From: Exobasidium rhododendri
Taxonomy: Eukaryota > Basidiomycota > Exobasidiomycetes > Exobasidiales > Exobasidiaceae
Direction: 5' to 3'
DNA: 64,000 nucleotides
NCBI GenBank assembly: GCA_026210745.1
Contig: CP110630.1
Span: forward strand, 3,906,001 to 3,970,000
The notes under the pieces were generated by a model that was not told the DNA's origin, did not search any database, and was given only the letters and a program-made list of their open reading frames with translations. This document shows positions 1 through 9,777 of this stretch, piece by piece. Every line of letters begins with the position of its first letter. Position 1 is the stretch's first letter. The position numbers were made by a program, and so were the translations under genes.

Positions 1-1
1 G

Positions 2-2626
2 AATCGCACCGATTCCACCAGCTCATTCACTAGCACCGCTTCCAATTCTAGCGCAAATCTATCCAAGAGAGGGTCTCTCCTTTACAGTATGACTCCCAAT
101 ACGTCTGTCTCGATGGCTTCCAGAGAAGAGTCCTCTCCCTTGGCAAAGAAACGAGGCAGCTTCATCTACAAGTCTTCACCTTTGGACGGCGCTGCGAACG
201 CCTCCTCTGATGATCATTCTACCGCGTCTTCGATGCAACACACACCTGCCTCTGCGCCTGCATCGCATACTTCCACTTCCATAGGAGGCGTGCCTATGAG
301 CTTGTTCGAAGAGCTCAAGTCGAAACATCAGCGAGACGTTGGTCTGTTAGACGAAGCGAGGACCAAGATTGCTCGTTTGGAGATAGAGATGAGCAGGGAA
401 GGCGAGAGGATCCATCAGGAGATTGCCGCGATGGAGCGATGGAGTGTGGAAGAGAAGAAGATGCTGGGGCAGAGGATAGAGAGTTTGGAAGCCAGTATTG
501 TAGAAGTAGTACAAGTTCGAGAAGCACAAGAACAGGATCACTTTGAAGAAAAGAGCCGGTTCGAGAATGACAATGCTAGGCTTCAGACTGAGCTGGAGGA
601 CATTGAAGCAGAGAGAGACATGCTACGAGATGACGTGGAAGGCTGGAGGATGAGGTGCAGTGGTCTGGAGAGAAGCGTGCGCGCAGAAAAGCAGCAGGGA
701 GTAGAGGAAGTCAGACGAGTCAAGGCAGCTAGCAAGGCTCGTATCAAAGAACTCTTGCAGAAGCTACACGAGAACAACATCAAGGTGGAGAGAAGAAGCA
801 TCGACGATGAAGAGTTGTCCGTAGAATTGGTGGCCATACTTTGCAGCCCTCTGGTGGGGCCATCTAGTCCGAAGTTGAATGCTCCACGAGATCGAAGTAC
901 TTCGCCCAATCACGGCGATCTAGCGCAATTGCCACCATCGCAAGCTGTCCAGCTGCTCAAGGAGATGCGACAACAGATCTTTAACTTGGCGGGCAGTCTC
1001 GATCACGAGCGCAAGCAGCACATGCTCAGCCGACAAGAAGTGGATGATCTGAAGGTGGAGCTGGCTGCTGCTGCTTCTGATTTTCGTGATGAGAGCCTGA
1101 ATGATATGACAACGACGACGGTTGATTCACACTTCTTCAGTCCGGAAAAGGGTAGAGAAGAAGGTGACGTCAGCACTGAAGCAGTCCCGAGCGCCTCGAC
1201 TCCACCGCAAGCAAGTGATCGACAATCGTTCACCAGCAGCGGAAAGGGTGGAAAGAAGAAGCGTAATCACGTCTTTGCTTACGACAGCAGCATGGAGAGT
1301 GGTTGCGATGGTACGAGTTTGGGCAGTGCTAGTATCACGACGAATCAGACGTCTGAGATGCATCACGACGAAAGCGAAGGCGAAGAAATGTTCAGCAAGA
1401 ACAACGAAGATTTTGTCGCACAGGTGCAAGCAGATCTGGTGGGACTCGGTATGAGTCAACTAGGGACGCTTGACGAAGAAGAGGAAGCCGCCGCCTCTGA
1501 GCTGGACGATCAATCTTCCACTCCATTGCATCATTCAGACACGAGGCTGGTAGAACACGATCTCGACGTGGATGCACAACGTGACTCCTTCGACATTGAA
1601 TCGGGTAGAAGGACGTCCGATGTAGAGTCGGTAACACCTTCCACACCTGCACTAGATCATCACAACACTGCTCCACTACACGGCGAAGGAACGTGCATCG
1701 TGACGACGCAGGCGTCGACGGTTTCCCCTCTGCCTCTTGATCATATCCTGGGAGCGAGCAATTCTTCCTCGAATGAAAGCGACGGTCCTCCTACTCCCTT
1801 TGTTTCTGCCGCCGTGCCATCTTCGCAAGACACGATGACAGAAGCGATGGAGAGCAGCCAGCAAGACGAATACTACACTTCTTCATACGACGAGACCACA
1901 TACAAAAAGGCAAGACCAGAGTTCATTCGAGAATGGTCTTTCAATCAAGCAACAGCAGCCATCAAGACCAGAACGGGATCAGCTCCATCCCCGTCGAACG
2001 GGGAGACAGCAAGATTCATGACCAAGAAAGTCAAGGATCGCAAGATGTCCATTGAAGATTTCTTCGGTATCATGAGCTTGGATGACAGTCAGAGACTGCC
2101 TGCCTTGCCGACACCGGAAGAGGCATTGGAAATGCCACCGCTGTACATTGAACCATACTCTGGCAGAATAAGTCAAATCAACTACGGAAACTTAGAACGA
2201 CAAAATCGGTTCCCTTCTCAAATTAGGCCACCAGTACCCCGAGCTTCCTTGACTTACGCTCGAAGCAGCAGCAACTCTGATAGATCGAGTAGCTCGTCGA
2301 GTCGAAATTCATCCAATCATCAGCTCTCTGCTCAAAGCCCATACAAGAGCAGTGGGATCGTCGATGGAGGGGGCCTACGACGGGAGAACTCCAGCACTCA
2401 ATTGGCACCCGCGGGAGGCATGTTCAGTCGAGTGGCTTCTCTTACGAGCGCTTTCAGTGGTTTGGGAGGCTATCTCATCGGAACCTCATCCTTGCCAGGT
2501 GCAGGAATGGCCACCAATGCAGTCGTTGCGGCCAGTAGAGTTTGCAATCCTGACAACGACGACTACGAGTCAAGAGACGCTGACTTGAGTTGGTCGGTTA
2601 GAAGGCAGGATGAAGAGATGGCATGA
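2..2626 (+). CDS. Coiled-coil, Ser-rich protein of unknown function (5' partial)
   Basis: I do not recognise this protein. The reading frame is open from base 2 with no stop, so the gene begins left of the window; the first in-window ATG at 89 is probably internal. A predicted coiled coil covers roughly residues 75-235 counted from that ATG (many Glu/Lys/Leu heptads). A long Ser/Thr/Asp/Glu-rich disordered region follows. A more ordered block near residues 620-710 contains REWSFNQA and MSIEDFFGIMSLDD, then a Ser-rich stretch and a hydrophobic, Gly-rich segment near the end (LGGYLIGTSSLPGAG). The basic-Ser motif KRGSLLYS before the first ATG recurs as KRGSFIYKSS just after it. The stop is TGA at 2624-2626 and no intron is visible. 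A scaffold or cytoskeletal role would be a guess. Confidence 0.7.
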   Translation, partial: NRTDSTSSFTSTASNSSANLSKRGSLLYSMTPNTSVSMASREESSPLAKKRGSFIYKSSPLDGAANASSDDHSTASSMQHTPASAPASHTSTSIGGVPMSLFEELKSKHQRDVGLLDEARTKIARLEIEMSREGERIHQEIAAMERWSVEEKKMLGQRIESLEASIVEVVQVREAQEQDHFEEKSRFENDNARLQTELEDIEAERDMLRDDVEGWRMRCSGLERSVRAEKQQGVEEVRRVKAASKARIKELLQKLHENNIKVERRSIDDEELSVELVAILCSPLVGPSSPKLNAPRDRSTSPNHGDLAQLPPSQAVQLLKEMRQQIFNLAGSLDHERKQHMLSRQEVDDLKVELAAAASDFRDESLNDMTTTTVDSHFFSPEKGREEGDVSTEAVPSASTPPQASDRQSFTSSGKGGKKKRNHVFAYDSSMESGCDGTSLGSASITTNQTSEMHHDESEGEEMFSKNNEDFVAQVQADLVGLGMSQLGTLDEEEEAAASELDDQSSTPLHHSDTRLVEHDLDVDAQRDSFDIESGRRTSDVESVTPSTPALDHHNTAPLHGEGTCIVTTQASTVSPLPLDHILGASNSSSNESDGPPTPFVSAAVPSSQDTMTEAMESSQQDEYYTSSYDETTYKKARPEFIREWSFNQATAAIKTRTGSAPSPSNGETARFMTKKVKDRKMSIEDFFGIMSLDDSQRLPALPTPEEALEMPPLYIEPYSGRISQINYGNLERQNRFPSQIRPPVPRASLTYARSSSNSDRSSSSSSRNSSNHQLSAQSPYKSSGIVDGGGLRRENSSTQLAPAGGMFSRVASLTSAFSGLGGYLIGTSSLPGAGMATNAVVAASRVCNPDNDDYESRDADLSWSVRRQDEEMA

Positions 2627-5165
2627 GGAGCTAGACTCCGTTTCGTCGTCTTGTCGTGTTGCCCTGAACAGCCCACTGTATCTACTTTCTGCTCGCCATT
2701 TCCACTCTGTCTTACCTTTCCAAGACGTCTCTTGGTCGAAGTCCCCCTCTTCACCTCATCTTCTTCCCCATTGACGTCTTTCTCCCTCAGCATTTCCCTC
2801 CGCTCGCTTTCCCCCGTGTCCACCTCAATTTACGCAGCCTAATGTATACGAACCGCCCCTCCCTTCCCATACTCACTCTGCCAAATCAGCGGAATATAAC
2901 GAATCATCTCATCGAGGTGCGAGAGACTCGATTTGCACGGAAACCAAGTTCCACATGATGTTTTTCGAATTCCGTGATTCGACAATGCCATTGACGCTTC
3001 TTCAGATGCGAGATGGACAAAGCATGAGAATACCTTAAGCAACCGTCAAGCGTCTTCTCGGAGGCAAGCATTGCATGCCATAGACCACACGAAACCGTCC
3101 TGCAGTCTGGCCAGTCTTTGCGGTTAACACACATACACTTCGCATCAGGCTAGGTAATCCAAAAGTGTCAGTCTAAGCTTGGTGTAGGAGGGGAAAGGTG
3201 AAGGCAGTTGTGATAGCTGGTCGGTAGAAGCACAGCCCGACCGCCTCTTGCGACCCCTTTCAAATACCTATCTCCTGCACATCTAGCCTCATCTCATTCT
3301 AATCTCAGTCTTCTTTCTTTCGTCCCGAAATTGGTGCTGCTCCTTACCAAGCACTTCTCGTGTAGATAGGCGAATCGAAGCGTGCTAAGGGCAAGAAAAG
3401 GGAAGGGGAACGATAGTCCACTTGCCCGACGTTTCCTTAGCGTCCTCGGTTTCCCCCCCCCCCCTCCTCCCGCCATTTCAGTCTCATTAATTTTATTTTT
3501 ATTCTCAAACATCCGTAACTAGTGTCCTGTCGATCACTGCGCAATCTTTCCCTTTCTCCTTTTTTTTGCTATCGCATCACGAAGACCCATCATCTACACC
3601 TCTCTATTGTATGCTATTTATAACCCGGGTTCCCGAAATTGATATTCTTGAATATCCTTAGTGCAGATCAGTTTACTATTCAGACACGTCAAACTAGTAG
3701 AGGATCGTGTTGGCCCGAGGAAAATCATTTCGAAGAAAGTAAGAATTTGTAAAAATAAGGTAGGAATCAATGATCCTTCCATTCCCTCTCTCGGTCTCTC
3801 TTTCCTTTACTCTGTCCATTCGAAAGAATACTTCTGTGTTTCTTTCATCCGAACTCACAAGTGTCTTTCCAGAAGTTCTGCTAGAGAAATTACAGAAGAA
3901 AGTCGGGTGGTGAGGGACGTGGCTGTACGAGACTAGCCTCAGACTAGACTCTACCTACTCTCCACCCTCTACCGGCGCAGGTCCTGAAAGTAGATGAGAG
4001 AACTTTTGCAGATTTGATGAAAAACTTCATTGAGAATTCTACAAAGTGGTTTGGGTACCAGTGATTAGGTCGGGGTAGCCGTCTTTACCTTTTGCTTTTT
4101 CATTATTTTCCTTTGGCTTTCAGTGGAGCCCTTCTTGACGTGGTTGTTGTTCTTTCTCTATTGTGTGAAAGTTCAGCTCAAAAGTGGATGGCATGGAATG
4201 GTTCTATGTACAGGAAGCAAATGTGCTGTTAATCTTTGCAGGAGGCGCCTCTTCGCTAATGTGCTAATATCCTAGATCGCACACCGCACTGACGCAGCTG
4301 TTGGATCTCTCCGAGGGTGATGGGAGCTTGACTCTTTGCAGGAAGGTCAAATCGGGATTCATCGGGTGGCAGGACGGACAAACGAGTGTGCATGTGGATT
4401 TATCTATCTATACGTGCGTGTGTGTATGTGTTTGAGTGTGTGTGTGTTTAAGTGTGTGTGTGTGTGTGTGTTTCCAAGAAAAAGGGGAAGTGATTGAATG
4501 AGGGGCCCTTAGGATTTTAAAATAAACTACTGTCCCGTTTTAGCTATCCTTCTTTCTTCAGTAGTAGCGAGGCCGACAAGTGTGCAAAGACTCACTTTGT
4601 CCCTTTGCATTGGCCGGCTCTTCTTGGCCTGTCTAAAGCGATTGTCCAGCCCATCAACAAGAAAAGCTCTCGCTTTGCAGTCCATTCACAAGAGGGAAAT
4701 AGGCCACTGAGAAAGGAGACCCCGATCCGCCGCCATCCATCCAGCCGAGAGGCAAGACAGAATCTCAGGCCCGAAAGATCACATCCGAAGCACGACTTCT
4801 AACTTTTCTTGACATCGCATCACCTTGGCACATCTCTTCTATCCCACCCAATCGGTACCTGAACGTCTTCACTCTGCTGCAAAGAGCGACTGGTGCCACC
4901 TTGTGCTCTCCTTTCCGTATCTCCTTGACCCTGTATACCTATTCCCGGGCTTCTCATACTATACCGGGCTTTGCGGCTGTGCAAATGCTTTGACACTTGT
5001 CCACTATCCGATGAATAAGATCTCGACTCGAAAGGCAGCGCAACGATAACAAGAGCAACGACGCCGACGACGAAGATAACGATTCCGACGACTACTATAC
5101 GACACGACAACTACTCTCAATCGATGAGCGGAAGGACTTCATAAGAGGGAACACTTCCGCCGGCT
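2627..5165. other. Long non-coding interval with a GT microsatellite
   Basis: About 2.5 kb without a supportable gene. It holds the 3' end of the left gene and the probable promoter and 5' leader of the polyQ gene that starts at 5166. Visible items are a C-tract near 3451-3466, an AT-rich stretch near 3480-3760 and a GT-rich microsatellite near 4412-4474. Short open frames here lack conserved content. The interval is unusually long for this compact region and could hold leader introns or a non-coding RNA. Confidence 0.5.
4412..4474. repeat. GT-rich microsatellite
   Basis: Imperfect (GT)n tract interrupted by ATG, TTTGA and TTTAA, with an uninterrupted run of about ten GT units near the right end. 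It lies in the long intergenic region upstream of the polyQ gene. Confidence 0.9.
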
Positions 5166-7354
5166 ATGCCACTTCGCGACTCACAGCAGTATGGGAGTCA
5201 TCCTTATGATCATGACGCTACTACCCCTTCCCCAGAGCTAGCAATAGCCACTGCCGCTCTTCAGCAACAGCAACAACAGCAACAGCAGCAACAGCCACAG
5301 CAACAACAGCAACGCCCTCACTCTCATCAACCTGCATACGTAGCCGCCTCTCGACCTTCCTCCTCAGATATAACGCTAACATTCAATACCGCCTCCTCAT
5401 CTTCCCTCAGTCATGCCTTGGACATGAACTGCACTTCAAAGCCACTTCCGCAAAGCTATCATGCTGGTGAAGAATATGCAAAGCTTGATAGTGCTTATGG
5501 TTCAGCGGACAGCCATGCAGGAGCGAGCAAAGTAGTACGGGGCGGGGGCAGCAAAGCAGGAGGTGCTCGAGGTGATGTCTGGCTCTCCTCGAAGCAACTA
5601 TTACCTTCGGAAGAGTCTGTTGTGCAAAATCAATGGCAGGTGAGTTTGTCTTGCTGGTTGTGGACGCTCTGCCGAGTGACGTTAATATCTTCCTCTCCTG
5701 CCTTACTCAGCCCAGCGAAGTCAGCATCAACGAATCGATAGACGAGTATCTCTCCTCTTCTTTGTCTAAAGGTAGCTGGCAATCTACTCTGGACACTTCG
5801 ACGAATGCGACAAATCAACCAGACTCGTTGTGGTCTGGGTTCAGGACTACCTCCTCGCCATCCTCCCTTGCCAATAATGTCTTTTTAAATGAAAGTCACA
5901 GAGAGGGTGGAATCAGCTATTCCAGGAGTCCGATCGTATCAGACCCTTCACTGTCACCGTATTCCTTCTCTGCTCTGAACTCAATGGGAAGGATCCAAGA
6001 GAGTTCCTCTACGGAGTTTCAATCTGTCTCAAGGCTTACTGCTTCTCTCTCGGCAGAACTGGCTGGTCTTGGCTTGGATGTTTCCGACTTTTACCCCACT
6101 TCGAATCTACCTTTGCATGACGCAATGATGGGAGACTTACGATCTGGTGTCATGCAAGCATCCTTGTCTTCCTCTTCGTCTATCGCTACACATCCACAGC
6201 CAAAGCATTTCGCCGAACAGGGCGACATGAGCTTCTTATCACAGGCCACTTCCTCGCTGGATTCGTCTGGTTTTGATGACTCACTCTTATCGAGTGGTAC
6301 CAACGCTCAAAGCAGCACCAGATGGATACATGGCAAAGACACACCACCGTCTTCACCTGCTCCTAGTTTCGCTGCACGAATGCGACCGTCGCCGATGCAG
6401 AAGCAAAATTCAGGGGGACTATCTGCTGCAATGCATCCCTCGGCCAGCTCGCCCTACTTTCGGACTGACGAGTTTGGGGTCAAGAGGAAGACTTCCCGGC
6501 AGCAGAGTATCACTGACAAGACTCGAACATGGCCGAGAACCTTACACCAGATGGAGTCTACGACTGGCAGCACCAGCTTTCCGATGTATCAGAGTAGTAG
6601 TGAAAACATAGGAAATATTCCAAACTCCTCTTCTACAGGTGACCATCGTCTTCGCCGTCGATTATCACTCACATCAGCGCAATCCCTGCAAGAACGCCGC
6701 TCAAAGAGAAGTCACCGAGGACTAGTCGGGGACACCTCCTTGGAGATTGCGACAGGTGGAATAGGTAGCAGTGGTAGCAAACGATCAAACGATAGTATAC
6801 GATCAGATAAAGGTCCTTCTCGATCGATAAGATCGAACGCCGAAGTCATCGAGAAAAGACGTGGAAAGAGGATAAGTGCCTCCTTCTCCTCGGATTTGAA
6901 TGCTAGACAATGGCATCAAGATGAACAACACCAATTTGATCAAGTCACAGACGCACTCGAAACTCTGCGTACCTTTCTACGTCAGAGAGAGAGAAGCTCA
7001 AGTCAGGTATCAAGGCCGTCTTCGAAAAGTACGTCTTATGCAGGTGGTAGTATCGGCAGTCATACTATTGGTCCTCTGGGAGAGCACATGCCCACCGTAT
7101 TTGACGCTCCTTCAAATCCTGACACGATGAGAGCCGCTACTACTCAAAAAACCTTACGACATCCACCCCCTGGACCTCTTCCCCCAAGAGGCTCAATTTA
7201 TGCTTCTCCCAACAGCAGTCCATCCATTTCGCAGGTACAAGATACAGGTGACGGTGACGGTGCTGAGGTAGAACGTATCGCTGCATTGGAGGCTCTAGCG
7301 AAACGAGTACGACAGATGAAGAACGACAATCAAAGACTTCTGGAAGAATTATAA
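5166..7354 (+). CDS. PolyQ and Ser-rich protein of unknown function
   Basis: Two exons, 5166-5639 and 5711-7354, joined by a 71-bp intron with a GTGAGT donor and CAG acceptor; the phase matches and gives about 705 residues. I do not recognise a family. Near residues 33-50 there is a glutamine tract encoded by mixed CAG/CAA. Most of the protein is Ser/Thr-rich and predicted disordered, with several basic patches such as KRRGKRISASF. The C-terminus (about residues 680-705) is a short coiled coil beginning AALEALAKRVRQMKNDNQ. This composition is common in fungal transcription co-regulators and RNA-binding proteins, but no domain supports either. The start is the first ATG after stops in that frame. 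The very long upstream region suggests a long, perhaps regulated, leader. Confidence 0.72.
5262..5312 (+). repeat. CAG/CAA repeat encoding polyglutamine
   Basis: Tandem CAG/CAA codons interrupted by one CCA, giving ten Gln, one Pro and five Gln. It lies inside exon 1 of the Ser-rich gene. Confidence 0.9.
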
Positions 7355-7930
7355 CTCAAACGCAGCCAGATTAAATCAATCACCGTCAGTACGCTCGCAC
7401 CTTTTTCTCTCCACGCTGAACCTTTCACTTCCCGACCACATCCGCGTATGAAACGACACCATCGGCACCGGTCTTCGCCCTTTCCCCTCCCCATCTGACG
7501 AATAAGTCTCATCTGCATTTTGCTTTCCTGCCACTTTGTTATTGCAAGCATTCTCACTATATCTCTCTGTTACTCCCCCCCCCCACCCCATCATTCGCAT
7601 TCCGCATTCGAACATCTCCACTGCGACTGATTGTCGACTTCTATACATTCCCCACATATTCTACTTCATACCACACACTTCAAATTGTATTCGGTGTTGA
7701 CAGAAGCTGTCATCGAGACTGTGATATACCCAGTCGACTTCGAAGATATATGCACAATCCCTTGGACTAAAGGAAGTGGGCCATGGCGCTGAGAAGCGCA
7801 CTTGTGCTGAGGCTAGCCAGCTGCAGGGATGATCGTTGTCGCCCTCTCTGTCAGTCCTTCACTTGCTGGTGCATGACGAGGACATCAAGTGAGAAGTCAT
7901 TGACATCCCGAATCGCTATGAGTTGCATCA
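7355..7930. other. Convergent intergenic region
   Basis: 3' regions of the polyQ gene (+) and PSF3 (-). Pyrimidine-rich, with a C-tract near 7575-7585. I see no gene here. Confidence 0.5.
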
Positions 7931-8901
7931 TTAGCTCGTATTATGCAGATAGCTTAACATTCGAGCGCTTGATCGCTGACCTGTTGAGAGGACTGAGGGA
8001 TGTGTAAATTTGTACAAATCAGCAGAGGGAAAGGAGAGAGAAAGGTGGAAAGAAAAGAGAGGATATCGGACCTGTATTACTACTCACGAACGCTCTCACT
8101 TTCTTCCAGTCCGTGGATGAAATCTTGCATTTCCAAGGACATGGAGATACTCAAGTTAGCTCCAAAGCTATCGACGTCATCGTTGATCATGGCCAGCGCC
8201 TCATTACCGCCACCGTCTTCTGAGTGAGCTCGTTTAGAAGAAGCCGCGAGATTCTGCGAGGACGAATAGATGGGTAGGATGCGGGCTTGATAGGTCTGGG
8301 GAGAGCGATGAAAACATGCATGAGTGGAGCGTGAAAGGAAAACCTTGAACATTGAAAGACGGAAGTAGCCCACCTTTGCTAGGACTTCGATGAGCTCTTT
8401 TGCTTCGATTCTGCGAGACAGATGTGGTGAGTGAGAAAAAGGCGGTCTGTAGAGATAACAGCGCATTCATATCATATCATAGGGATAAACTCACAATGCA
8501 CTCAATCGCACACCTACGGCATACCACCAACCGTTCAAATCTCTCAACCGGACACTCTTCGCTTGGGCATCCAGGGCACTCCTGACCCTGGCGCTATACT
8601 GTCGAGGAAAGCTCAAATCGACGACGTTATGCAACGCCAGAAGTTCTGCCATCCAGAACGGCAGGTCCACTCTCGATTTCTTCTCGACAATCAGTGCATT
8701 TGCGCCGTCTACACCCCTTTTAGCGTCGTCGTCGTTTGCTGCTGCTGATGATGATGACGCCACTGCTGCTGCTGCAGTTGCCGTGGTGACTTGGTTCGTT
8801 CCGACGATATGGCTGAGACCGGGAACATCTATTGCGAAGTGGCAAGGCAAGCGAACTGAGTCAGCCAAGATCGAGGACAGGTCCCAGTATGATTGATCCA
8901 T
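7931..8901 (-). CDS. PSF3: GINS complex subunit Psf3
   Basis: Psf3 is one of four GINS subunits; with Cdc45 and Mcm2-7 it forms the replicative CMG helicase in the nucleus. Four exons on the minus strand: 8901-8495, 8410-8374, 8295-8088 and 7992-7931, with phases closing exactly and about 237 residues. The N-terminus (MDQSYWDLSSILADS, then PCHFAIDVPGL) is the Psf3 hallmark, followed by VDLPFWMAELLALHNVV. The C-terminus after the last intron (LLSTGQRSSARM) fits the family better than reading straight to the early TAG at 8080-8082. The family is usually about 180-210 residues; the extra length is an Ala/Ser/Asp-rich loop after the DVPGL block. Exon 2 is only 37 bp. An in-frame ATG four codons upstream (8913) is possible, but MDQSYWD is the expected start. 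Confidence 0.88.
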
Positions 8902-9777
8902 GCCTTCTCCCACAGCATCACCACTCGTTCCTACACAAAGTAAAAATCCTCCCTACGATCTCTGCTACTTCACGACCGACGCGACGGACCTCCCTGACAG
9001 AGCGCGTCAATTCCATTCTCCCCCCACCTCTACCTCAGGCGTGATTCCGAGCCACGTGTCGAGTCCTTTTTGCTTTGAAGCTAAAGGAAGACTCGATCCG
9101 AGCAAGGTGGAGTGCTCGTTGCAGGAAGGGATTGACGACGTCATTTCGCTAGCACGCTTGACGTATACTGGAGGCACTATGACCTATTTATGCTATATAC
9201 TTTCTACTTTTGGACATTCTTAGCTTGGCTATGCTTTCCCTTCAAATATAATTCAAGCTCCGCTGATATATGAGCGTTACTATTTGATTGTTCTATTCAA
9301 TTGTCCCTTCTTATTAACATCAAGTAGAATTCGAGGGAGAAGAAACATATCCGATCGTATATGCAAAAGGCGGGAGTAATCATAAGTCAATTCGAGATTG
9401 GAGATCGACTTGCTCATCAGCCAAGGTCCTATAGCGAAACACACACCACACCTCTCTCTGCCCTTTATTTTTTTGCTTAATCGCAAACGGTCCTTGCCTT
9501 CCTCCTTATTCCGCTATATACACCTTATCATCCTCCACCATACGATTGAGAGCAAGGCAAGAAAGACAGCGCAGGAAATCGACCGATTCCCTCTTCTCCT
9601 CTCCTTCCATTACTCAATATTGAAGAACGGACGATTCTTTGCGTGCAATCATCCATCAAAGTGCTCATCCCCTTTACTCTACTTGGCTTCTCCACACGCG
9701 ACTTCCCCCACTGTTTACCAGCATTACACTGAGGCTACGCTGCGACTCCTGAGTAGCACATTGGGAATCTCCACACA
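8902..9777. promoter_or_regulatory. Divergent promoter region, PSF3 / SRK1
   Basis: Head-to-head interval of about 0.9 kb. A CACGTG palindrome lies at 9053-9058. AT-rich sequence around 9240-9380 and pyrimidine-rich sequence near 9560-9720 precede the kinase ATG. No gene is supported here; the open frame at 9398-9808 overlaps the kinase start in another frame. Confidence 0.5.
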
